Assembly (NCBI GenBank): GCA_003560175.1
Contig: PWIZ01000253.1
Coordinates: forward strand, 1 to 6,259
Direction: 5' to 3'
Length of the DNA stretch: 6,259 nucleotides
Source: Halomonas sp.
GTDB lineage: Bacteria; Pseudomonadota; Gammaproteobacteria; Pseudomonadales; Halomonadaceae
Part shown: one piece after another, positions 1-5,318 of the stretch
Layout: each line of letters opens with the position of its first letter
How positions within the stretch are numbered: the first letter of the stretch is position 1
The notes under the pieces: generated by a model
The model's database searches: none
Seen by the model: the letters and a program-made list of their open reading frames with translations, nothing else
Told to the model about the DNA's origin: nothing
Position numbers and translations under genes: made by a program

Positions 1-1035
1 GTCCAGGTGGTCACTGATGGGGCAGTCGCTGCGGCCGGAGCGCGGGCTGCGGCCCTGGACGCGATCCAGGGCGTAGGCAAATGCGTGCTGACAGGCGCGC
101 TCGGCCACGCCGATGCCCTGGATCCCCACTTTGTGGCGCGCCTCGTTCATCATGGTGAACATGTGGTTGAGGCCGCGGCCCTCCTCGCCCACGAGGTAGC
201 CGATGGCGCCGTCGTTCTCGCCGAAGCTCAGGGTGCAGGTAGGGGATCCGTGAATGCCCAGCTTGTGTTCGATGGAAGCGCAGACCACATCGTTGCGCTC
301 GCCCAGGGAGCCATCGGCATTGACCAGGAACTTGGGCACCAGGAACAGCGAGATGCCTTTGTTGCCCTCGGGGGCGTCCGGCTTGCGCGCCAGGACCAGG
401 TGGATGATGTTCTCGGCGGCGGCGTGGTCGCCCCAGGTGATATAGATCTTCTGGCCGAACAGCCGATACTGGCCGGAGCCATCCTCGCTGGGCACGGCAC
501 GGGTTCGCACCTTGGAGAGGTCTGAGCCCGCCTGGGGCTCGGTGAGGTTCATGGTGCCGGTCCAGATGCCCTCGACCAGCTTCGGCAGATAGATCGCCCG
601 CTGCTCGTCGCTGCCGTGGTGGGCCAGGGCCTCGATGGCGCCGGCGGTAAGCATGGGACACAGGCCCAGCGCCATGTTGGCGCCATGCAGCATCTCCTGC
701 ACGGCGCTGGCCACGACCTCGGGCAGCCCCTGGCCGCCCAGCGCCTCGGAGACGCCGATGCCGTTCCAGCCACCCTCGGCGTAGGCCTGATAGGCCTCGA
801 TGAAACCGTCGGGCAGGGTCACGCTGCCATCATCGCGGCGGGTACAGCCCTGGCGGTCGCCGGTGTCATTGAGGGGAGCCCATACCTCGCCAGCCAGCCT
901 GGCGGCCTCCTCCAGCACGGCCTCGACCAGATCAGGGCTGGCCTCCTCGAAGCCGGGCAGCGAGAGCGAGCCAAACTCCAGCAGCTCCTCCAGTACGAAG
1001 CGGATGTCACGAACGGGGGCGGCAAAATAGTTCAT
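1..1035 (-). CDS. Acyl-CoA dehydrogenase, long (about 600-residue) type, N-terminal 345 residues; C-terminus outside the window
   Basis: Acyl-CoA dehydrogenases are FAD flavoenzymes that oxidise an acyl-CoA to the trans-2-enoyl-CoA, usually passing electrons to ETF. The frame is open from an ATG at 1035-1033 to the left edge. An AAGGTG ribosome site (1041-1046) lies 5 bases upstream. The protein starts MNYFAAPVRDIRFVLEELLE, typical of the extra N-terminal domain of the long subfamily that includes DmdC-like enzymes. Further in are the family signature NLTEPQAGSD (residues 163-172), the flavin-region YITWGD around W201, and NEARHKVGIQG-like and YALDRVQGRS-like stretches near the cut. The catalytic Glu and the C-terminal domain would lie beyond base 1, so the substrate cannot be told: medium- or long-chain acyl-CoA or methylmercaptopropionyl-CoA are all possible. 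There is no frameshift in the visible part. The family call is secure; the substrate is unknown. Confidence 0.95.
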   Translation of the reverse strand, partial: MNYFAAPVRDIRFVLEELLEFGSLSLPGFEEASPDLVEAVLEEAARLAGEVWAPLNDTGDRQGCTRRDDGSVTLPDGFIEAYQAYAEGGWNGIGVSEALGGQGLPEVVASAVQEMLHGANMALGLCPMLTAGAIEALAHHGSDEQRAIYLPKLVEGIWTGTMNLTEPQAGSDLSKVRTRAVPSEDGSGQYRLFGQKIYITWGDHAAAENIIHLVLARKPDAPEGNKGISLFLVPKFLVNADGSLGERNDVVCASIEHKLGIHGSPTCTLSFGENDGAIGYLVGEEGRGLNHMFTMMNEARHKVGIQGIGVAERACQHAFAYALDRVQGRSPRSGRSDCPISDHLD

Positions 1036-1067
1036 CGGTGCACCTTGGGAAAAATGATAGCAACGAT

Positions 1068-1103
1068 AGTAGATATACTACTTTTCGCCGACCATTATCC
1101 CAA
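1068..1103 (-). promoter_or_regulatory. Putative sigma-70-like promoter of the acyl-CoA dehydrogenase gene with an overlapping palindrome
   Basis: Read on the minus strand, TTGGGA (1098-1103) is a possible -35 box and TAGTAT (1075-1080) a possible -10 box, 17 bases apart. Each matches the consensus at 4 of 6 positions. The stretch is clearly more AT-rich than the flanking genes. An inverted repeat, AGTAG-(5)-CTACT, at 1068-1082 lies across the -10 box, where a repressor could bind. The transporter gene upstream ends at 1108 with no visible terminator, so read-through is also possible. This is inferred from sequence only. Confidence 0.45.
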
Positions 1104-1107
1104 AGTC

Positions 1108-2523
1108 TTAGCCGCGGTCGATCCACGGCTCGATCCCCGGCAGATCCGCCTGGGCAGGTTCCTGCTCCGCCTCTTCCGCGTCGAAATAGGCGACGTGCGA
1201 CTCATCGGCCGCTGGCGGGCCGACCATCGGCTCGGCCACGTCCACCTCGGGCACCGTCCCGGAGAGATCCTCCATGTGCTCGTGCTCGGCCGCTCCCAGC
1301 AGCTGCTCCTCGGTGACCGCCAGCTCGGCCCCCGCCGAGGACATGGGCGTGGAGGGCGAAAACGGTGCCACCGGCACCGGCGCCGGGCGCACGCTGCGCC
1401 GCCAGCCGAAGAAGGCCACCAGGAACAGACCCAGGGCGCCGAAGCTCCAGAACAGGCCGGCATCGCCCAGGACCCCCATCACCGGCGAGATCAGCGGCGG
1501 GCTGATCGCCGAGCCGATGGCGTTGATCAGCAGCAAGCCTTGGCTCATGCGCACCAGGGCGCCTGCCGGCGCCCGGTCGGCGGCATGGCCCACCGCCACC
1601 GGGTAGAGCGAGAAGACCCCGCCGCCGAGCAGGAACAGCAAGGCGGCCAGGCTCCATAGATTCAGCGGCAGGAACAGCACCGCCGCGGAGATCAGCGTGC
1701 AGAAGGCGCCAATGATGATCAGCACCAGCTGGCGGTCGTGGCGATCCGACCAGCGCCCTACCGGGTACTGCAACAGCAGGGCCCCGAGCACCACCACCGC
1801 CATCATCTGGCCGATCCGATCCACCGGCAGGCCGATGCGCTGCAGGTAGAGCGGCAGCAGGGAGTAGACCGCTGCCACCGCGATGCCGGAACCGAAGCTG
1901 CCCATCACCCCAGTGGGGGTCAGGGTGATCAGGCGATGGGGCGGCAGCGGCTCGGCCTTCTCGATCAGCGGCGAGACCCGGGGGATCATCGCCATGGGCA
2001 GCACCGACAGCGAGGCCAGCATGCCGATCACCATGAAGGAGGCCGGCCCGCCCATGGCCTCGGTGACACCCAGCAACAGCTGACCGAGCACACCGGCGGC
2101 GTAGAGCGAAATCATGTAGAGCGCCAGCAGGCGCCCACGCACCTTCTGGTCGCCGGCGGTAAGCAGCCAGCTCTCGATGACCAGGTAGACCCCCACCGTG
2201 GCCCAGCCGCCGACCAGGCGCAGCGCGAACCAGGCCCAGGGGTGATCCACTAATCCCTGCAGCAGCACGGTGACAGCCACCAGCGATGCGAAGCTGCCAT
2301 AGGCGCGAATATGGCCGATGCGCAGCAGCAACCGATCGTTGAGCATGGCCCCCAGCGCCAGGCCGATGAAGTAGGCCGAGGAGACCCAGCCAATCAACAC
2401 CGCCGACTCGCCGGCCGCATCCAGGCGCAGGGTGATCACCGTGGAAAGGAAGCCATTGCCGATGCCGAGGATAAAGAGCCCGAGCAGCGGCGCCAGGGCC
2501 ATGGTCAGCAGTTGCCGCGACAT
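1108..2523 (-). CDS. Major facilitator superfamily transporter, YcaD-like, with a long acidic C-terminal tail
   Basis: This is a 12-helix inner-membrane secondary transporter; the substrate is unknown. The protein is 471 residues from ATG 2523-2521. TM1 is about residues 7-32. The loop between helices 2 and 3 carries a motif A-like GAMLNDRLLLRIGHIR (58-73). The helix bundle ends near residue 374. Overall it resembles E. coli YcaD, as in the GWVSSAYFIG, RGRLLALYM and FSLYPVAVGHAADR stretches; I recall YcaD as having about 380 residues. The extra is a cytoplasmic tail of about 97 residues (375-471): Pro-rich first, then strongly acidic, with about 20 Asp/Glu in the last 77 residues. An in-frame GTG at 2535 is less likely as the start because the GAGG ribosome site fits the ATG. 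The YcaD-like family call is a resemblance judged by eye. The gene could share a transcript with the downstream dehydrogenase gene, 72 bases away. Confidence 0.9.
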   Translation of the reverse strand: MSRQLLTMALAPLLGLFILGIGNGFLSTVITLRLDAAGESAVLIGWVSSAYFIGLALGAMLNDRLLLRIGHIRAYGSFASLVAVTVLLQGLVDHPWAWFALRLVGGWATVGVYLVIESWLLTAGDQKVRGRLLALYMISLYAAGVLGQLLLGVTEAMGGPASFMVIGMLASLSVLPMAMIPRVSPLIEKAEPLPPHRLITLTPTGVMGSFGSGIAVAAVYSLLPLYLQRIGLPVDRIGQMMAVVVLGALLLQYPVGRWSDRHDRQLVLIIIGAFCTLISAAVLFLPLNLWSLAALLFLLGGGVFSLYPVAVGHAADRAPAGALVRMSQGLLLINAIGSAISPPLISPVMGVLGDAGLFWSFGALGLFLVAFFGWRRSVRPAPVPVAPFSPSTPMSSAGAELAVTEEQLLGAAEHEHMEDLSGTVPEVDVAEPMVGPPAADESHVAYFDAEEAEQEPAQADLPGIEPWIDRG

Positions 2524-2529
2524 TGCATG

Positions 2530-2533
2530 CCTC
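2530..2533 (-). promoter_or_regulatory. Ribosome binding site that fixes the MFS transporter start
   Basis: GAGG on the minus strand lies 6 bases before the ATG at 2523-2521. It directly abuts the alternative GTG codon at 2535-2533, which itself has no purine-rich site at the proper distance. This favours the 471-residue product over the 475-residue one. Confidence 0.6.
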
Positions 2534-2639
2534 ACATCGAGAGGGAAAACAGGAAGGGTGGCAGACAGCGAGGACTCTCGTCTGCCCGGCGGACCGGAAG
2601 CGGCGCCTCGGCCGGCCAGCGAGAAACCGAAGCGCGCGA

Positions 2640-2667
2640 ATCATACGCCCGATTGGCGGCGAGTCAA
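2640..2667 (-). promoter_or_regulatory. Sigma-70-type promoter, probably for the MFS transporter
   Basis: On the minus strand, TTGACT (2662-2667) and TATGAT (2640-2645) are separated by 16 bases. Each differs from the consensus -35 and -10 box at one position, which is strong in such GC-rich DNA. It lies in the 230-base gap between the methyltransferase stop (2754) and the transporter start (2523). Transcription from it would leave an untranslated leader of roughly 110 bases. I found no conserved riboswitch or clear leader peptide in that leader, and nothing else recognisable in the gap. Confidence 0.65.
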
Positions 2668-2753
2668 TCGCTTTCCTGCGGGCACTTCAGGAGCCAGGAA
2701 TGGACTCCTCCATAGCCACGCATTCGGCCGAGTCGTCCGCATCCGAAAAAGGG

Positions 2754-3389
2754 TCAGCCTTTCTGCAGCAGCACCACATCGGCAGCGGGAAACTCGACGG
2801 TCATCCCCAGTTCGTCGGCCAGCCAGCGGAAGCTTGCCTCGCTGAAAAAGGCCACATGGGTAGGGTCGAGGATATAGTGCCAACGCGTGAACGCCTCTCG
2901 GTCGGTGACCCGCTTGGTCATCAGCCCCAGCCAGCCAGCGGGGCGCAGCAGACCCGACAGCCGCGCCAGCTCCCAGCCGGGCTCGAACAGGTGTTCAACC
3001 ACCTCGGTGGCAGTGATGAAATCGTACTCGCCCTCCAGCACGCAGGCATCCGGCGCGTAGAAGGGGTCATAAATCGCCATGGGGTGCCCCGCCTCCTCGA
3101 ACATTACCGACAGCGTCGGCCCGGGGCCCGCGCCGAAGTCCAGCCCCCGGTCGCCCGGTGCCAGCTTTTCGCGTAGCGGAGCCACGAGCCTTGCCAGGAA
3201 CTGGCGATAGCCCGCATCGTCGGGGGAGTTCTCGTGCTGGTCGTAGACCGCCCGCTCCTCCTCCGGGCCGAGCCGGAAAGCCGGCGGCACGAATACCAGG
3301 TCGCAGCGCTGGCACTGGTGATACTCGCGTCGTGCATCGCGGTGGTAGCAGGCCGTGCGATCAGATGCGCATAGCGGGCAGATCGGCAT
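2754..3389 (-). CDS. Class I SAM-dependent methyltransferase with an N-terminal double-CxxC knuckle
   Basis: This 211-residue protein probably transfers a methyl group from S-adenosylmethionine to an unknown substrate in the cytoplasm. Residues 4-29 contain CPLC (4-7) and CQRC (26-29), a four-cysteine arrangement that commonly binds zinc. The Rossmann methyltransferase domain follows: motif I GLDFGAGPG (82-90), an acidic residue for the SAM ribose at D108 (IYDPF), and EVVEH (129-133), which matches the motif that follows in Methyltransf_23-type enzymes. Near the C-terminus is DPTHVAFFSEASFRWLA, also typical of that group. The start ATG (3389-3387) has an AGAGGA site 7 bases upstream. It is divergent from the VOC-protein gene across 44 bases, and no pathway gene lies beside it to name the substrate. 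The fold is confident; the specific function is not assigned. Confidence 0.88.
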   Translation of the reverse strand: MPICPLCASDRTACYHRDARREYHQCQRCDLVFVPPAFRLGPEEERAVYDQHENSPDDAGYRQFLARLVAPLREKLAPGDRGLDFGAGPGPTLSVMFEEAGHPMAIYDPFYAPDACVLEGEYDFITATEVVEHLFEPGWELARLSGLLRPAGWLGLMTKRVTDREAFTRWHYILDPTHVAFFSEASFRWLADELGMTVEFPAADVVLLQKG

Positions 3390-3433
3390 CGTCGTATCCT
3401 CTGTGCCAGAACATTCTTTCCAAGGAGTTGTGA

Positions 3434-3844
3434 ATGCTGTCAGGTCTGGACCATCTGGTCATCACCGTGACCGACATTTCCCGGGCGGTGGACTTCTACT
3501 CCCGGGTACTTGGGCTGGAAGTGCGCTACCGCGACCGCGAGCGGGTCGACTTGATCCTTGGCGACCTGGCCCTGCGCCTGCACTGGACCGCCACCGATAT
3601 CGAACCCCGTGCCGCCACCCCGACCCCCGGCAGCCTGGATCTCTGCCTGCGCAGCCTGCTGCCCCTGGACGAGGTGGCCCGCCACCTCGAGGCGCTGGAA
3701 GTGGAAATAGAGCTGGGCCCGGTCCCCCGCCAGGGCGCCACCGGCATGCTGGAGTCGCTCTACCTGCGCGACCCAGACGGCAACCTGATCGAGATCAGCC
3801 GCCCCCAGCGCCAGGCGAGCCCCGCGGAAGACGCCGGCGACTGA
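3434..3844 (+). CDS. Glyoxalase/VOC-fold protein, GLOD5-like
   Basis: This 136-residue protein has the two-module vicinal oxygen chelate fold of glyoxalase I, metal-dependent dioxygenases and fosfomycin-resistance enzymes. It starts LDHLVITVTDISRAVDFY, then LRLHW near residue 50, EPRAATPTPGSLDLCL (57-72), GPVPRQGATG (95-104) and LRDPDGNLIEIS (111-122). This order closely matches the glyoxalase domain-containing 5 (GLOD5) group. Likely metal ligands are H7, H50 and E120. The position of the fourth ligand in E. coli glyoxalase I (His74) is Asp69 here, as in GLOD5 proteins as I recall them, so true methylglyoxal activity should not be assumed. The start is supported by AAGGAG (3422-3427), 6 bases before the ATG. 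A GC-rich hairpin follows the gene. The family is clear; the substrate is unknown. Confidence 0.9.
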   Translation: MLSGLDHLVITVTDISRAVDFYSRVLGLEVRYRDRERVDLILGDLALRLHWTATDIEPRAATPTPGSLDLCLRSLLPLDEVARHLEALEVEIELGPVPRQGATGMLESLYLRDPDGNLIEISRPQRQASPAEDAGD

Positions 3845-3857
3845 GCCGCCCGGCCAC

Positions 3858-3890
3858 CCGGCCGCCGGTGGCATTGTTCCCGGCGGCCGG
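3858..3890 (+). terminator. Strong GC hairpin after the VOC-protein gene (no U-tract)
   Basis: CCGGCCGCCGG (3858-3868) and CCGGCGGCCGG (3880-3890) form a perfect 11-base-pair stem with an 11-base loop, beginning 14 bases after the VOC stop codon. No run of T follows on either strand, so it is not a textbook intrinsic terminator. It could pause or protect the 3' end of the transcript. Confidence 0.45.
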
Positions 3891-3894
3891 TATC

Positions 3895-3917
3895 ATGGGC
3901 GCCTGACATTCGCCCAT
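3895..3917 (+). repeat. Second inverted repeat, in the leader of the DUF4870-type gene
   Basis: ATGGGCG (3895-3901) and CGCCCAT (3911-3917) are perfect 7-base arms around a 9-base loop, only 4 bases beyond the first hairpin and 15 bases before the next start codon. A weak -10-like TATCAT (3891-3896) touches the left arm, but I see no good -35 box for it. It could be part of the transcription end of the VOC gene, an operator, or chance in GC-rich DNA. Confidence 0.4.
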
Positions 3918-3932
3918 CTTCAGGGACGCCCC

Positions 3933-4322
3933 ATGAACGACGACTTCCGGAATGACGGGGTTCAGAACGACAACGTCATTACCGAACCGCAAAAGTCCCC
4001 CGATACCACCATGCCCATGGTGGTCTACGCTCTCTACCTGGTCAGCTTCGTGGTGGGTTTCACCTCGGTGATCGGCGTCGTGATCGCCTACGTCTACCGC
4101 GGCAAGGGTCCAGCGTGGCTCGACGAACACTACCGCTACCAGATCCGCACCTTCTGGATCGGCCTGCTCTATGCCACCATCGCCTCCGTTCTGGCGCTGG
4201 TGGCCATCGGTATTCCGCTGCTGATCGCCCTGGCGGTGTGGCTGATCGTCCGCTGCGTCAAGGGCTTCCGCGGCCTCCAGGAGAAGCGGGCGCCGGACAA
4301 CGTGAGCACCTGGCTGTTCTAG
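3933..4322 (+). CDS. Small DUF4870-type (Tic20-like) inner-membrane protein
   Basis: This is a 129-residue predicted membrane protein of unknown function. A polar, acidic N-terminal stretch of about 26 residues is followed by three hydrophobic segments: about 28-52 (MVVYALYLVSFVVGFTSV...), about 70-87, and about 89-105 (ending IALAVWLIVRCV). Between the first two lies YVYRGKGPAWLDEHYRYQIRTFW. The pattern of helix, short loop with a conserved W-x-x-x-H-Y-x-x-Q stretch, then helical hairpin is what I know from DUF4870 family proteins in Pseudomonas and related bacteria. AGGGA (3922-3926) lies 6 bases before the ATG. The acyltransferase gene starts 31 bases after the stop, so the two are probably co-transcribed. 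The DUF assignment is from memory of the family; the membrane topology is seen directly. Confidence 0.85.
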   Translation: MNDDFRNDGVQNDNVITEPQKSPDTTMPMVVYALYLVSFVVGFTSVIGVVIAYVYRGKGPAWLDEHYRYQIRTFWIGLLYATIASVLALVAIGIPLLIALAVWLIVRCVKGFRGLQEKRAPDNVSTWLF

Positions 4323-4353
4323 GCAGGAACCTACAGGCAAGGACCCATGCGAT

Positions 4354-5283
4354 ATGGCCGAGACCCGCTCCCACTCTCACCCCCGCCGAGCCCGCGCCAT
4401 TGCCGCGCTGTGGAAGGCGCTGGCCGGCCGACGGCTGTCCAGCCTGTGGGGGCTATCGCGGATCATCGGTCCGCTTGTCCACCGCTTCAGTCGCCGCGAG
4501 CGCGAGGTCACCGAGATCAACCTGCGCGAGGCCTACCCCGAGCGAGATGAGACCGATCGCCGCCGGTTGGCGCGGGCGAGCCTGACCCACTCCGCCGCCA
4601 CTATGCTGGAGCTGGGCTTCGCCTGGATGGATGACCCCGAGCGGGTCGAGGCCTCGATTCTGGCCGTGCACGGCCGCGAACTGCTCGACGGGGCCCGCGC
4701 CGAAGGGCGCGGGGTGATCGTGCTGGCCCCCCACTTCGGCAACTGGGAAGTGCTCAATTTCTGGCTCTCCGGCCATTTCCCCTTCACCGCCATGTACGAG
4801 CCGCCCAAGATCGCCGAGCTCGACGCCGTCACTCGCCAAGGGCGAGAGCGCATGGGCGCGAGCCTGGTCCCCACCAATCCTCGCGGCGTGGCCGCTCTAC
4901 TCAAGGCGCTCAAGCGCTCAGAAGCGATCGGCATCCTGCCCGACCAGGAGCCCGACTGGGGCAGCGGCGTCTTCGCTCTTTTCTATGGCCGTCCCGCCTA
5001 TACCGCCACCCTGCTACCCAAGCTGGTGGCGCGCACCGAGGCCCGGGTCGTCACCGGCGTCGCGCGGCGTATTCCCGGCCGCGGCTTCGAACTCCACTTC
5101 CTCGCCGCCGACGAGCGCGTCTATGCCACCGACGAGGGCGAGTCCGCCACCGGCGTCAACGCCTGCGTGGAGGCCGCCATCGCCCTGGACCCGGCCCAGT
5201 ACCAGTGGGAGTACAAGCGCTACCGCAAGGTGGTGGAAGAGCAGCAGGGGCATCCGGAGCACCGCCGCTTCAGGCTCTACTGA
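4354..5283 (+). CDS. Lysophospholipid/lipid A-type acyltransferase (LpxL/HtrB family)
   Basis: This 309-residue protein is of usual length for the LpxL/LpxM family, inner-membrane-associated enzymes that add a secondary acyl chain to lipid A or a related acceptor. The catalytic HX4E motif is HFGNWE, with H127 and E132. A second conserved block follows at GILPDQEPDWGSG (193-205) and FYGRPAYT, the acceptor-binding region of these enzymes. The C-terminus has QYQWEYKRYRK, matching the family's usual W-x-YKR-Y/F ending. The N-terminus has a weak hydrophobic segment (about 29-42) as a likely membrane anchor. AAGGA (4339-4343) lies 10 bases before the ATG, slightly long. An ATG at 4347 sits closer but opens only a short frame without family resemblance. 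Whether the acceptor is lipid A, an ornithine lipid or another glycolipid cannot be decided here. Confidence 0.92.
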   Translation: MAETRSHSHPRRARAIAALWKALAGRRLSSLWGLSRIIGPLVHRFSRREREVTEINLREAYPERDETDRRRLARASLTHSAATMLELGFAWMDDPERVEASILAVHGRELLDGARAEGRGVIVLAPHFGNWEVLNFWLSGHFPFTAMYEPPKIAELDAVTRQGRERMGASLVPTNPRGVAALLKALKRSEAIGILPDQEPDWGSGVFALFYGRPAYTATLLPKLVARTEARVVTGVARRIPGRGFELHFLAADERVYATDEGESATGVNACVEAAIALDPAQYQWEYKRYRKVVEEQQGHPEHRRFRLY

Positions 5284-5301
5284 GGTTCTTCAATAATCGG
5301 A

Positions 5302-5318
5302 GGCGGGTCACTCCCGCC
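5302..5318. terminator. Hairpin between convergent genes, overlapping the manC stop codon
   Basis: GGCGGG (5302-5307) and CCCGCC (5313-5318) form a perfect 6-base-pair stem with a 5-base loop. The loop and stem contain the last codons and stop (5308-5310) of the minus-strand gene. It lies between two converging genes whose stops are only 24 bases apart, the place for a shared terminator. Downstream on the minus strand is the moderately T-containing TCCGATTATT; the plus strand has no U-tract. The terminator role is tentative. Confidence 0.4.

Noticed and set aside
7..525. Plus-strand 172-codon open frame opposite the acyl-CoA dehydrogenase
   Set aside because: It is antisense to conserved dehydrogenase motifs, and its Ala/Val/Gly/His-rich product is typical of an antisense shadow.
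616..1659. A 347-codon plus-strand open frame antisense to the dehydrogenase and transporter genes
   Set aside because: The product is a low-complexity His/Gln/Arg/Gly-rich sequence without a domain. It spans the intergenic promoter and two well-supported minus-strand genes.
2568..2640. Possible structured leader (riboswitch-like) upstream of the MFS transporter, around a GGCCGGCC palindrome
   Set aside because: Only short GC-rich pairings are visible, and no known riboswitch core could be recognised.
1202..2644. A 480-codon open frame on the minus strand overlapping the MFS gene in another frame
   Set aside because: It is rich in Arg, Gly, Pro and Ala with no recognisable motif, and it lies over a clear transporter gene. 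Long shadow frames are expected at this GC content.
4347..4550. Alternative 67-codon frame starting at the ATG nearest the ribosome site of the acyltransferase
   Set aside because: It is Pro/Arg-rich without family resemblance, while the frame from 4354 carries the full acyltransferase motifs.
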